From: Haematococcus lacustris
Taxonomy: Eukaryota; Chlorophyta; Chlorophyceae; Chlamydomonadales; Haematococcaceae
Length of the DNA stretch: 64,000 nt
Direction: 5' to 3'
NCBI GenBank assembly: GCA_030144725.1
Contig: JASKMD010000026.1
Span: 15,173,314-15,237,313 of the forward strand
This document shows, piece after piece, positions 28,357-40,383 of the stretch; within the stretch, counting starts at the first letter, position 1, and every line of letters starts with the position of its first letter. The notes beneath the pieces were generated by a model that was given only the letters and a program-made list of their open reading frames with translations, ran no database searches and was not told the DNA's origin. Position numbers and translations under genes: made by a program.

Positions 28357-29337
28357 TTGCGCGAGGTGGCTGCCATAACTCAGCCGCCTGTACTGGGCAC
28401 ACCGTTGGAGCTTAACGGACCGTACAGCTCCACGGACAACCCAGTCTTCGACGCAGCAGCACCGCCCCAGGAACCAGCCCCAGCCCCAACCCGCAGCAGC
28501 CGAGCAGTACAACCCATGGCGCTCGTCTCCATGGCGGTGCCAGAGCTTACAGGCACTTCCCGCCTGGCCTTCAGAGCTTTCAGCCTCAAGCTGCGGGCGT
28601 ACCTAGGCCTCAACCTCCACATACCGGTGAATGCGTTCCATCACCTGCTGGCCAGCTCTGCCATGGATGGCGTGTTCTTTCAGTCCATTGCAGATGCTTA
28701 TGAGCAGCTGGTAGATGGCTGGGGCGATGAGGCTGACAGGGCAGAAGCATTAGAGGCCTTGCTAGACCTGGTGGAGGAGCAGCTGATAGACCCACCCAGC
28801 CACCAGGCAGGCCTAGACCCAGCTCTCGTGCTAGGGGGCAAAGGGTGCAGCAGCGCTAAGGCTTTCGCCACAGCCTTTGAGAGCGCTGTGAATGAGGCCA
28901 TCAGGCGTGGCACACTAACCCACTTCACTGCCATCAACCACCTCTTCTCCCATTGCCTGCAAGTGCCCACCATGCGCCAGGAGCAGCGCACCAAGCTCAG
29001 GGACGAGGCTGTCCGCCTATTCCACCAGGCTGTGCCGGATGCAGAGGACCGGCAGGATCAGCGCGCCTTCAGAGCTGCCTTGCATGCAGTCAGTGCAGCG
29101 CATGAGAACCTGCTTGACAGCATGCGTTATGTGCCTGCCGTTGCTGATCGCCCACCGCTACGCGCAGAGCAGGACCTAGTGTCAGAGGATAAGGAATGCT
29201 TGGCCTCATCAGAAGTAGGGTCCTGCAGGGGGTCGCTGGCGCGCCAGGCCTTGATGCGCCGGTCAATCTCTGCCACCTCCTGCAATCAGGGATGCGCAGC
29301 AAAGGAAGTCCCGCATGGCACCTGCAGTCTTTGCTGA
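28357..29337 (+). CDS. Gag-like ORF of unknown element, antisense to cyclin H 3' part
   Basis: 326-aa open frame. The N-terminal Pro-rich segment is followed by an alpha-helical region: ALVSMAVPELTGTSRLAFRA, LRAYLGLNLHIPVNAFHHLL, AINHLFSHCLQVPTMRQEQR. It looks like a retroelement capsid-type ORF without zinc knuckle or polymerase, but I recognise no specific family. Its last 50-60 codons (from about 29127) are antisense to the last cyclin H exon, so the natural end is probably earlier. Start at ATG 28357 is the first in frame. Confidence 0.4.
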   Translation: MREVAAITQPPVLGTPLELNGPYSSTDNPVFDAAAPPQEPAPAPTRSSRAVQPMALVSMAVPELTGTSRLAFRAFSLKLRAYLGLNLHIPVNAFHHLLASSAMDGVFFQSIADAYEQLVDGWGDEADRAEALEALLDLVEEQLIDPPSHQAGLDPALVLGGKGCSSAKAFATAFESAVNEAIRRGTLTHFTAINHLFSHCLQVPTMRQEQRTKLRDEAVRLFHQAVPDAEDRQDQRAFRAALHAVSAAHENLLDSMRYVPAVADRPPLRAEQDLVSEDKECLASSEVGSCRGSLARQALMRRSISATSCNQGCAAKEVPHGTCSLC

Positions 29338-31522
29338 GTCTACCGAAAGCATCCACTTCAGCATCTTATTAAGACCCAGACTACTAGCCTCTGTGGGTAC
29401 CTTCTACTTGCCCAGCTGAGCACCTAGAGCATTGTCTAGCTGGCATGCCAGTAGGCATTGCCTTGCTAGATGGGGCTCGTGGCAACTGTCGGGTCTGTGT
29501 CCTACCCAGCTCTCCTCCACTAGTCAGCCTGCTCCCCATTCGAAGAAGAAGATGGCTTACACCGCTCAAGCTGTCAGCCGTCAGCCTGCGTGGCTGCTCT
29601 TCCCTGCTAGGGGTTTGGAACCAGGACGCATACCTGCTGCTCTAGCTTCCGCATGCCTTGCACGCCTAGCCGGTCCACCTCCTCCATCATCTGCGTCAGC
29701 TGCGCCGCTGCTGCTGCCACCGCGGACTCAGTTGCGACGTCTGCTGCATCGTCCGACCCAACCCCTTCCGCGACCTGTGCTGCCAAGCGGTGCAGGTACC
29801 GCGTGCACGACAGGCCACGAGCGCGCAGTCCGGACCGGAGGGCGGCCAGCGCGATGGAGCCGGGCGGGTACAACAGCGGCGCGTCCGTCAACATCAGCGT
29901 GTCCACAGCCGCGGTAGCCTTGGCTCTGTAGTCCGCCGCACACGCCAGCACCCAGGGCGGTCGCACTTGTTTTGCAGCTCACATCACACCCACATCACAC
30001 AGCGCAAGAAAAACTAGCGCATCACAGCTCGGCCCTGTGCTGCTAACAACGGCCAGTGAGGCACGGCAATGAGGGTCAGGCTACTCCGCAACTGCAGGGT
30101 TAAAGTCCCAGCATCACTGCCCACGCACCGGCATTGGGCCATTGTCTCAGGGCTGGCTGCCAGCAGGTCAGGGTCTAGGAGACTGTGAGCTGCCGCCCCT
30201 GCTCCACTGCCCTCTGGTGCATCAGCACCAGGTGCGCTGGCCCGTGCTTCTGCCGTGAGGTCCTTGATGTCCTGCAGGCATCAGCTGGCCAGCAGGGTCA
30301 CAGGGGAGAGCTGGTCACACCCTGGGCTCTGGAGCGAGCAGTTGGCCTACGAGCTTCATGTGGCAGGACAAGAGCTTTGGATTCCATCCTGGCTACACAG
30401 CTAGCAGTGGCTGGAATGCAAGTTTGACCTGCACCCTACAGCATAGAGTACCTGCAACAGCCCAGCCAGCGCCCGGTAAGGAGAGTGCACCACCAAGTCA
30501 AAGTGGAGTCCTTGGAGGAGGGTTATCTCAGCCCTCAACACCACGCTTGCATCCCTCTGCGCCACTCTGCATGTGAGCATGCATGGTCAACTGTTTCTTT
30601 GCCGGCAGCTCAGTTACAGCCAGGGACGCTCCCAAGGCCCTGTCCCTGCAAATGACACAACGCTGGCATTGCGCACAAGTCGCAATAGCAGCACAGGTGC
30701 TGTAAAAGCCGAAGAAACACGTTAGGAACAATCTAAAGCCGGCATTGTTTAATGCTCTAACAGCCCAGAGCACTCCTGCCATCACTTCAGCCTCCCTCAC
30801 TCAGGGTCTTGTGGTGCTTCAGGTCCATTTCCCTACCCCAGCCCCAGCCCCACCTGCACAGCTCCTCTGCGCTCAGGTAAGCCTCCTCAATCTTTGCTGC
30901 CATGTAGATGCAGGTCAGCAGGGTGCGGAATGGGTCTGCCTCTAGACAGCTGTGGGTCAAGTGGTAGCGCTTGAAGTAGGTCAGGGCAGTGGCCTGCAGC
31001 CAGGTGTGTGTTGGAGCTCATTTGAGCAACCGTACGAGAGTGAGGATGCATGAGTGACAACATGAGGTAGGGCCACCCCAATGCACGTTGGGCACTATCT
31101 CACCTGGACTTTCTTGGGCAGGCGTAGCTGGACACAGATAGTCGCTACTTTGGATTCATAAAAGTGCAACAGCTGCTGCTCTTCTTCCAAAGTGACCGGG
31201 GCTGAGGCTACATGAAGATGTAGAAAGGGAATTGGTCATGGCTGTGGCTAGGGGTGTGCAGTTGTCGCTGATGCTGCTCTCAACCCACCTTTTCCGCGCT
31301 TGCCAGCCCCTGCTCCACTACCCAAGCTGCTAATGCTGCCATTGCTGTTGAACTCAAGTCCAGTTCCTCCCTTGTTCAGTTGGTCGCGGATTTCTTGCTA
31401 CAGCAAGGCATGTGTCCTGATGAGACCTCCTTTTCATAACATGCCACACTGCACAAATACCTTACCAGTCTGCCTGGTGAGAAGAGCCACCGCTGACGGT
31501 GAGTGGAAGTCGCAAAAATCAT
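29127..31522 (-). CDS. CYCH: Cyclin H, regulatory subunit of CDK-activating kinase/TFIIH
   Basis: Activates CDK7 (CDKD) for CDK T-loop and RNA polymerase II CTD phosphorylation in the nucleus. Exons: 31522-31466, 31397-31289, 31207-31104, 30993-30854, 30566-30452, 30271-30129, 29925-29634, 29279-29127, all phase-consistent. Start MIFATSTHRQRWLFSPGRL is the canonical cyclin H N-terminus. Cyclin box 1: TLEEEQQLLHFYESKVATIC, LPKKVQATALTYFKRYHLTH, CIYMAAKIEEAYLSAEEL. Then ITLLQGLHFDLVVHSPYRAL, and box 2 with LMLTDAPLLYPPGSIALAAL. Exon 8 (EVAEIDRRIKAWRASDPLQD, PTSDEAK) gives the C-terminus; the last about 20 residues before the stop at 29127 look non-native, probably because the gag-like insertion lies there. 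A longer native tail (Ala/Lys-rich block at 27468-27336) is possible. About 350 aa. Confidence 0.88.
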
Positions 31523-32226
31523 TGAACCCTTAGTGAGCAGCTGTCCGTCGCATCCTTTGACGGCAGCAGCGACGGATGCTTTAACTGCATTAGGCAGTGC
31601 CAAGTTCTTAGGCGGAACGGTATCACAAAGTTTAATCCCTACAGCCCTCATGCAACACCAAAATGAAACATGAGTTGTAATCAAACACAGGCTGCGAGAT
31701 CGTTGCTGTAAAGGCCACTTCAGCTCAGCCTGCTGGTGTGTGTACCTCCAGGGCTACTACTAGCAACAGCTTTCTTTCGCGCAGCAGTGGAGCATGCCAA
31801 AATCTCTAGCAGTTTAAACATCTTCAACTATACTTTGCAAACCTTGTTCATCGCAGCGTGCACAAGCTATTGATGCTCATTCACATTGCACACTCAGCGT
31901 CGTCGCTGGCATAGCCACCAAGTTCATCTAACTTACTACAAATTGCACCCTCCACGATGATGGCGTTGATTTTCGGCGAACATTAGTAACAACAGGACAT
32001 GCTGGACACGACATGGCTCATCATTGGTATGGCGTAAAGACAGGAGCTGCCTCTCGTGCTCGGGTCAGGTCTGGTCTAAGTATTGCTCACTCAACCGTGA
32101 CCGGTATCGGCCCCACGGTGATTGCCGACATCCTCCCCGACACGCATTGCAAGCCCCAGGTGCAGAACGGTATAATTGTACTCCGCGCATTAGATCCCAT
32201 CTCTACGATCAGCACGACCAGGTCAC
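31523..32226. other. Divergent intergenic region, cyclin H / universal stress protein
   Basis: 705 bp between divergently transcribed starts; must hold both promoters. No defined element recognised. Confidence 0.5.
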
Positions 32227-35200
32227 ATGGAGAGCTTGCCGAAGCGCCGCATTCTTATCTCGGTGGACGAGTCTGAGGTGGGCAGGACGAGTCTGTTGGA
32301 GCATGTTTCGGAACTGGCATGTTCCGAGACATTCGATGCGAATGCGTGCCACTCTCTTCAAGCTACCGTGCATGCGCGCAGGGAAGCCTGAAAGCCTGTG
32401 AATGGGCGCTCGCCAATCTGTACCGAGAGGGGGACGTTCTCCATCTGTTCCACGTCATCAGCCCAGGTGCGAGGGCTGCAATCCTGGACATACATGTGAT
32501 GCCTGCCACTGAAGCCATGTGATGCCTGCCACTGTTTTACCTTACAGCCCTGCACCCCTGTGTTATATGGGAAAGGAAACTACAACCCATGTATTTCCAC
32601 GTCATCAGCCCCATTGTCCCTCACTGGGGCCTCCATTCGAATCGTACCACTAGGGACCACTAGGGATCAATAGCAGGACTACTCCAATAGTGTAAATGGG
32701 CTGTGTGCAGTATACCCAATGCACATGCACAGGGTGCATGAGGGCCTACCACCTACACTATTGCCTGACCGCGAGGGCTATTGTGTAGAGTTGGCATGAA
32801 AAGCATGCACTGATTCTGAGCTGATGACAGAGGCGGCACACACTACTGTGCCACAGCAGGCTGCTGCTGCTGCTGCTGGGCCTTGGGTGGCTTGTCTTGC
32901 AGCCACTTGTATCCATGCTCAGGGTACTCCTTGCCCTTGGATGGAAGAGCTTCCTGGTCTGCCTAGTAGCACAGCTCCAATGGGCGCCGCTTGCTCTCCC
33001 CAATGCGATGCATGTTTAGCGCTGCATTGCAGTCCCTGTCCAGCCACCTGCCTGGCTGTGGTGCCGGTTTGGCTTTGGCAGCCTTGCCCTTGGTCTGGCC
33101 TGCGACTGGCGGGGGAGCGTTGCGGTTGCGCTGGGCTGGCGGGGGGGTGTTGGGCCCTGGCTCTGAGGCTGCTGGTTGTGTGACCTCCTGGCTGCTGTGT
33201 GGGGCCTGTGGGGGCTTGCGGGGGGCCACTACCAGGCACTACATCATGCCCCGCAATGGATGGTCACGCTGCTGGCTCCAGGCTAGGCGCAGCAGGCGGT
33301 GTTCCACCTGCCCTGTTGGGGCCTTCCAGTCCGCAGCCCTGCAGCCGAGCAGCTCAGAGCCACCTGGGACTTTGATGACGAACAGTTGGACATGCCACTT
33401 TGACAGGCCACTTTGACAGGCCAAGGCACATTGCGGGGACACAAACAGTGCGGGGACACACAAGGCGGGGGCGGCAACTTACTTGACGTCTTTTCGTTCC
33501 CCAGCCATCCCGGCGCTCCTGTCGTTGCTTGCCTTGTGGGGAACGAGACTCTGCGATGGAACCAACAGGAGCGACGGGTTACCGCAGATCGCGGAGCTCA
33601 CGACACAGCTCACAGTCGGCTAGGGACATGCACCTTTCGGTTTCTTTGTCGGGCCCATCTTTTGCTTGGCGCTGCCCTACCGCTTCTTCTTAGCCATCAC
33701 GCGATGTGCTTTGAGACGGGCGTAGGCCTTTTCTAGCGACTTGGGTTTCCTGGGAGATTCATGGAGTGATGTCACATGTAGAGACCAGCACAGCTTTCTA
33801 TTCAACTTCTGCCAAGCCTTGGGTAGAGTATCCATGTGTTGCCATGTGCTGCTGATGCCAGTCTAATTCATTTGACTTTCTGTTCATTTTAGTTTGTGTG
33901 CTCATTTGCACCAGACAGTGAGAAGCAGCTGTGCACCTTGCTCGATCACCTTGCTCGACCACGTTATCAGCCCAGGTGCGAGGGCTGCAATCCTGGACAT
34001 ACATGTGATGCCTGCCACTGACGACATGCTCACCTGGCAGGCCAGCATGTGGTGATGGCGTCCGAGATGGGCTTACAGGAAGTGATTGAAGACAGCGAAG
34101 AAGAGAAGGTGAGCATATGCTGCTGGGAATAACGAGGGCTGAGACACATGCAGTGTAGAGCTCATCACAAAAGATGACGCTGACCCCATGCTGCGCTCTC
34201 AGGCCACCCCTGTGAGATGGAACGCTACGCTGCTTTGCATGCTGCCTGCCTTCCTCATCTCTTACATGAGCTGCCGCCACAAAGCAGGTTGACTTCCTGA
34301 ACAATGCTTGGTCACATTACTCCACTGGTGCATGTCCTCTCTTGGTTTGCATCAGGTCGACCCCCACCCAGCCTGATAGTGCGTGACGTTGCTGCAGAAA
34401 CGGGTAGAGGATCATGCCCGCGAGTTCCTCATCAGCAAGTTTGCCAAGCACCTCGATGAGAAGAAGGTGAGGGGTCTTCTCAGATGCCAGAGACCCCACA
34501 CACCCTGCCGCCAGCATGTTTGGTGGCTGGCGACTGAGGTGGGAGTAGCTGGCAGAGGAAATGATTTGTTGTAGCTGTGTGCCTGCCATGCTGCTCTCGT
34601 TCTGCCAATGGTGCCAGTTGTTTTGCCAATGCTGCCAATCGTTGTGCAGCATATGTATCACACTGGCCTCATCTACGAATGTGCTGCCATGGTGTTTAAC
34701 CTGACAAGAGTGTGTGCTGACCTCGGCACCTCCCAGCTCAGATTAGGTCTCAGCTGCCATGGTCAATGGTGGCTCACGGTTTAGCAATGATCATGCTGTG
34801 GCCTTAGTCCTACTGCTGCTGCTAACCCACTGCCCTCATTGACTTTCACAGGTTCAGTACCAGGCAGAGATAGTCCGCTTTGCCACAGACAACGACTCCA
34901 TTGGCTCCGTCGTCTGCAAGCGAGCAGAGCAGTTGAATGCAAGCGCAATTGTCCTGGCCAAGCACAACAAAGGGGCTGTCAAGGTAGGGTTTGAGGGCAT
35001 CAAGGCTGGGGGCCTGGCACAGCTCACCAGCAGGCATGCATGCTGCTGATCAAGTGCCGCTATCACTTGACAGGGTGCATACACATGCTGCCAGCTGCCA
35101 GCACCTTGGCTTAGTCTATGCCAGCAGCTGCTCTCAACCTTGAGCCTTCATTGCGGTCGAACACACTAATTGTGGACCACTACAAAACGGTCTTTTGTCT

Positions 35201-36414
35201 GTGTGGTGTTCCCATCACATGGCATGCTCATGTTATGGTCGCCTACCACCTACAGCATTGCCTGACCCGGTAGGGCTATGACGTAGAGTTGGCATGACAG
35301 AACATGCACTCATTGCAAGCTGATGACAACTTGCAAGCTGATGACAACTTGCAAGCTTGCAAGCTGATGACAACAGTGGGGGGTGCACAAACTACTGTGC
35401 CTCAGCAGGCTGATCCTGCTGCTGGGCTGTGGGTGGCTTGTCTCCCAGCCGCTTGCAGCCATGCTAAGGGTACTCCTTCCCCTTGGCTGGCAGCTTCCCC
35501 TGCTCTGGCCACCAGCACAGCTCCAGTGGCCGCCACCTGCTCTCCCCAATGCGCTGCATGTTCAGCGCTGCATTGCAGTCCCTGTCTACCCACCTGCCCG
35601 GCTGTGGTGCTGGCTTGGCTTTGGCAGCCTTGCCCTGCTCAGCCTTGGTGCGCTTGCTGCGCTCTGCTGGCTGGGGAGTGCTGGGCCCAGGCTCTGAGGC
35701 TGCTGGCTGTGTGGCTGCCTGACTGCTGCGTGGGGCCTGTGGGGGCTTGCGGGGGGCCACTCACTCTCGCACCTCCAAAGGGCACTTCTTAAGGGCACCT
35801 CCAAAGGGCATCTTGAACGGCCTCTGAACCTGGTTTCAAACTATGCATTTGTAGGAGTCAAGGAGGTGAAAGAGATGCACAGTTCTACAAGGGCAGTCAG
35901 ACATTCTTGATCTGCTTATTTCATTTATCAACTCACCTCGCTCCACAGACCTCTGACTACAGCCCCCTTGTCCCTCACTACGGCCTCCATTTGGGCCAGA
36001 CCAGTAGTGGTCACTAGCGGCTTTCTATACAACTTCTGCCAAGACATGCACCTTGCACCTTGCACTAGCTGTGCACCTTGCTCAGTCACCTTGCTCAATC
36101 ACGTCACCAGCTGACTACAACATGAGGGCACTTCCTAAGGGCACCCCTAAAGGCTACAGCTGACTGCTGCTGACTACAGCATGAGGATGTAGAGTATGGA
36201 TTAGTCTATTTAGTCGATCAGTCGATTAGTCCATGCCAGCATGGTGGTTCAGCTTGCATGCATTTTGTGGATGCGGGCACGTGTGTCAGCTTGTGTGCTC
36301 TACTCTGTTTGCTGCTCTGTTGTCGCTGTTGCGCAGGAGTTCTTTGTGGGGTCAGTCACCAACTACGTGACCCACCACTGCAGGCTGCCTGTCATCATCA
36401 TGCATTGCGATTGA
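32227..36414 (+). CDS. Universal stress protein (UspA family), 6 exons
   Basis: Small Rossmann-like nucleotide-binding protein; role in stress response is family knowledge. Exons 32227-32277, 32382-32466, 34041-34108, 34398-34466, 34852-34983, 36337-36414 join in phase to 160 aa, the usual USP size. Exon 1 is the first strand, MESLPKRRILISVDESE; exon 2 SLKACEWALANLYREGDVLH and FHVISP; exons 3-4 the central helix, EDHAREFLISKFAKHLDEKK; exon 5 IGSVVCKRAEQLNASAIVLA; exons 5-6 the ATP-loop region, NKGAVKEFFVGSVTNYVTHH, and CRLPVIIMHCD. The loop fits G-x9-G(S/T), with the first Gly pair degenerate. Introns 2 and 5 are enlarged by TnpB/Fanzor-like elements. Exon 2's end and 5' splice site are duplicated within intron 2. 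Confidence 0.9.
32451..32515 (+). repeat. 65-bp duplication spanning USP exon 2 donor, copy 1
   Basis: Contains the end of exon 2, donor CAG|GTGCGAG and the start of intron 2. Near-identical copy at 33961-34025 further down the same intron. The first 15 bp recur a third time at 32597-32611, at the element junction. Confidence 0.85.
32612..33958 (-). mobile_element. Long TnpB/Fanzor-like element, type II (F3)
   Basis: 1347 bp in USP intron 2 between CCACGTCATCAGCCC (32597-32611) and CCACGTTATCAGCCC (33959-33973). 3' end to 5' end on the plus strand: type II non-coding end, coding relic with WLDRDCNAALNMHRIGES and LELCY, then CPVVAPRK-type zinc-ribbon remnant, AHRVMAKKKR-like Lys-rich part near 33690, and a 5' segment (33893-33940) that matches part of element X at 57582-57625. 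Several stops; not functional as protein. Confidence 0.75.
33961..34025 (+). repeat. 65-bp duplication spanning USP exon 2 donor, copy 2
   Basis: Carries a second potential 5' splice site 15 bp upstream of the exon-3 side of intron 2; see 32451-32515. Confidence 0.85.
35127..36225 (-). mobile_element. TnpB/Fanzor-like element, type I (F4)
   Basis: 1099 bp in USP intron 5 between TTAGTCTATGCCAGCA (35111-35126) and TTAGTCCATGCCAGCA (36226-36241), one mismatch. Best-preserved coding relic (35760-35464): PPQAPRSSQAATQPAASEPG, KRSKRTKAEQGKAAKAKPAP, WVDRDCNAALNMQRIGESRW, LELCWWPEQGKLPAKGKEYP. The 5' part includes the tandem GGGCACCTCCAAA-like repeats (35770-35815) and a piece of type II end (35955-36020). 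5' terminus shared with copy F5 (ACTACAGCATGAGGATGTAG). Confidence 0.8.
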
Positions 36415-36882
36415 AACACAGCTGCGGGGCCTCTGGGCAGACTGGAGCAGAGGTTGGAGGCGTGCTTTACATTGCAGCTTGGTTGGTTCGTCCAGTTTTG
36501 ATTGAACAAAGTTGATGTTGTTGGTGCATGGTTCATGCAATACGTTCGATTTTTGCAACCTTGAGTACCAAACATTGTGAGCCACGGGAAAAGGAACACA
36601 AATGTACACACATCACGTCTGCCGTTATGGCGTTCCTGTGCCACTGCTTGGGTTGCCTCTGCCTTCTGCTCCTCTGCCTTCTGGCGCCTACTCAATACGC
36701 TCGTAGCCAGCAGCCTGTTTCCAGAACACCGTTTGCACCCTGCTCTGAAGGCATCGGGTTCAAACACAGGTTCCCCATGGCAATTGTAATCATCCGCCAT
36801 GCGATGCATTGTTTGTTTGCATTAACGAAATAAAATTCGAGCTTGTGTAGTCACTGAGTTTGCGAAGCTGAGGCAGCGCACG
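36415..36882. other. USP 3' flank / methyltransferase 5' flank
   Basis: Contains TGTAA at about 36785, the poly(A) signal motif typical of chlamydomonadalean algae, a candidate for USP. No gene seen. Confidence 0.4.
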
Positions 36883-39800
36883 ATGCAATCAGGCTGCTCC
36901 GCACTGAGCTCGTTCAGACGGGTTGAGCACCAGCCGTTGCGTGGTCTGCACGAGTGCACAAGCACCCGAGCAGTGCCACGCATCGCGCGAAGAGCCTGCA
37001 ACAGCCATACCATGAGTCATGGTGTCATGGCTGGAGCACAACCAGGAGCTGTTGTGCGTGAGGTGCTGCGAAGGCCTGACAGGTAACCGAGGTACTCAGG
37101 GCCTGCCAAGTTTCTCAGAGTCTCACGCAGCCTGAAACATCACAAAGGAACAGTCCAAACTCCACAGGACAAAACTGGATGAAAGCGATGACCGCCAGTT
37201 CTACGCCATGCCTAGACTGGTGAAGCATGTGGACGACCGCTTCCTCGCACAGGTGCAGCCATTGATGCAGCTGCCAAGGCATAGCTGCCATGCCACGAGC
37301 CAAACCGTGGTACAGAGTCAGGCACAGCCCCCTTGTCCTTACTAGGGCCTCCATTTGAGCCCGACCAGTAGTGACCACTAGCGTCACTAGCGGGAATACT
37401 AGGGACCACTAGCGGCCCGACTCCAATGGTGCCAATGGGCTGTGTGTAGTATACCCAGTGCACATGGACATGGTGCATGAGTGCCTACCACCTACATTAT
37501 TGCCTGACCACGAGTGCTCAGAGTCAGGCACAGTCAAGCATGGCATGGGAGAGGTGGCATAGGGCATGAACCGGGCATGCAAGGCCATGCTGCCATGCAG
37601 CCTGCTATCAACAGCCAGGCTTGTTCCAAAAGCACAGCATGACAGGGACTGCAGAGGGAGAGGCACAGCAGCTAACTGCAGGAGTACAGCAGCTAACTGC
37701 TGACGGCAGGATCCAGGCTGGGTCACTGCCCACCCCTGTAGTAGGTGGCTTGGTGCTCATGCTCATGCCCCTTTCCAAGGCCCCATGCTGGCCCTAGTTT
37801 TGCCAGCTTTGCATAACACAGGCTGAGCATCCTGTGTCAGGAACCCCTGGCAGCACAGGCAGTGCAAAGGGCCCTGCACTTCACCGCCACCTTCAACCTG
37901 GCTGTAGCCCCTCCCACCCCTAGCCTTTCCCCCTGGCCCTCCTCCCCCTGGCCCTCCTCCCCCTGGCCCTCCTCCCCCTGGGCCTCACTCCCCTGGCCCT
38001 GCCCACTGGCGTAGGTCACCCAGCTGTACCGGGAGCGCATCCCTCCGGGCAGCAGTGTGCTGGACCTGTGCAGCAGCTGGGTGTCTCACCTGCCTGATGA
38101 GGTGTCCTATGCCCGGGTGGTGGGCCATGGTATGAACGCGGCCGAGCTGGCTCGCAACCCCCGTCTGGTGCGTGGAGGTACCGCGCTAGCCACCGCATGC
38201 CTCCCTGGTCACTCTGATGTCACCCTGATGTCACTCTGATGTCACCCTGATGTCACTCTGATGTCACCCTGATGTCACCCTGATGTCACCCTGATGTCAC
38301 TCTGATGTCACCCTGATGTCACTCTGATGTCACTCTGATGTCACTCTGATGTCACTCTGATGTCACCCTGATGTCACTCTGATGTCACCCTGATGTTACT
38401 CTGATGTCACCCTGATGTCACCCTGATGTCACTCTGATGTCACCCTGATGTCACTCTGATGTCACCCTGCTTGCAGCCACCTGGTGGTCAGGTGTGGGTG
38501 AGCAGGCTCAGGCAGTGAGCAGCCACTCATCATCCAGCAGCCAGTAGGCAGGCAGGAGGGAGGGAGGGAGGGGTCTCCTCAGGGTGTGATGCCACTGGCC
38601 TCCAATGCTTTACTTTGATGCTGCTGCTGCGTGTGCTTGCCCACAATGGCATCGCCTGGCAGGATACGTTTTTTGTGCGGAACCTGAACACTGAGCCCAG
38701 AGGCTGGGCGGCGGACGACAACTCGTTTGATGCAGTGCTGTGTTGCGTGAGGTGAGGTGAGCCCCTACCCCTTACTTGTGTGCAGTACAGTCTGTGCCGT
38801 GTGCAGTACAGTGTACCGCACAGCCTGCTGATGGTTAATGTTGTTTGGTGGTCACAAGGGCAGCTCCAATGCCAAAACACTGGCTCTGACCCAGGCCCAA
38901 CCTGACGGGTACTCCAGCACAACTGACTGATACAACAACATGCTGACATGCTACAGCAATCGACTTTTACAATGACTGACTGCACAACTGACTGCTACAA
39001 CACATATCCCCCCTACAACAAAGGGCTCTTCTGTATGAAGTCTGGCTCTGATGTCCGGGCCAGTTTCAAATTTCCTGTCCCCACCCCCTTATGAGAGGAC
39101 AGGTGTGTTCCACAGCTGACTAGGGTTGACAGCACATCATTTTCACTCCTCCACTTTTTTCTTTTTTTTCTTTTTCATTGATTGCCACAGCGCTGTTGCT
39201 GGTCGCTGCCCAGTGTGCAGTGTGCAGTACCTCCAGCAGCCCGAGGAAGTGTTCAGTGAGGTCCACCGGGTGCTGAAGCCTGGCGGTGTGTGCATCGTGA
39301 CGTTCAGCAACCGCATGTTCCCGCACAAGGCCATCAGCGCCTGGACGCAGGCAGACAGTGGCTATGCGCGCTGCCAGGTGGGCTTGGTGTCAGGGAGTCC
39401 CGCTAGGGGTGAGTCAGGTGGGGTGGCTGTCAGGGAGATCAGCTAGGGATCAGGTGGGCTGGCTGCGGAGGGGTTGGCTGGGGCAAGCGGGCTGTCCCAC
39501 ATGGCATCCAACAGTCCCTCCTTACACGACTAGCATCGCCTTCAGCGTCACAAGTGCTTGCCATGGCGTAGCAACAGACAAGATGCTGAACCACTGCCAA
39601 CTGATGGTTTGGCCAAGCGGGTTTTGTTAGGGCGGTGCGGGGCAGGGCTGGCAGTACAATGTCAGGGTGAATCATCAGCCAGGTGCTGATGCTCATGCAG
39701 GAGTCAAGCATGCAGGCAGGCATGCATGCATGTACAATGCTGGGGCTGTAAGCTGCCCACTGTGCTTGCAAGTGATGGCAGCACCTTGCTGGTCAACCCT

Positions 39801-40351
39801 GCAGTCAACGTGTGGCTGAGCAACGGGAGCTTTGAAGAACCCTTGAAGCAGCAAGGGTTCTGTCATGCTTACCTAAAATACAAGCAGTGCCTGACTTTTG
39901 GCTGTATCCAGTCGTATTGGCTGTATGTGCTGTTGCTACTCAATGTGCTGTTGCTAGCTCTACTGCTGTTAGCACCCCAGCTTGTGTGGAGCAAGCTATG
40001 ACGATAATCCCCCTCTATTGGCAGCGCTGGCTGATGAACTGTGTTCTGCCCGCAGCTGGTCAAGTCTTACTTCATGGCAGTGGAAGGCTTTGGCCCGCCG
40101 CAGGCTCTGACACAGGTGCGATGTCTCCACAGGCTGGGTTTCACCAGGGACTGTGAGCTTTGGCCTGCAGTGGTGCAGCTGTCTCGTAAATGCTGGGTCG
40201 TGACCAGGTGGTATTGTGGATTGTCGTGAGAGTGGCCATAGCCGGCATCTTCCCCCTAGTCATGGCATGATAACAATTGGTGCACACACCAGCCGTGCTG
40301 CTCATGTCATCAGTGCACCATGCATGTTGACATGTTTGTCATGCGAGGCCA

Positions 40352-40383
<32 letters not shown>

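Noticed and set aside
38209..38469. CRISPR-like array
   Set aside because: Units are contiguous 11-mers without spacers, in a eukaryotic intron.
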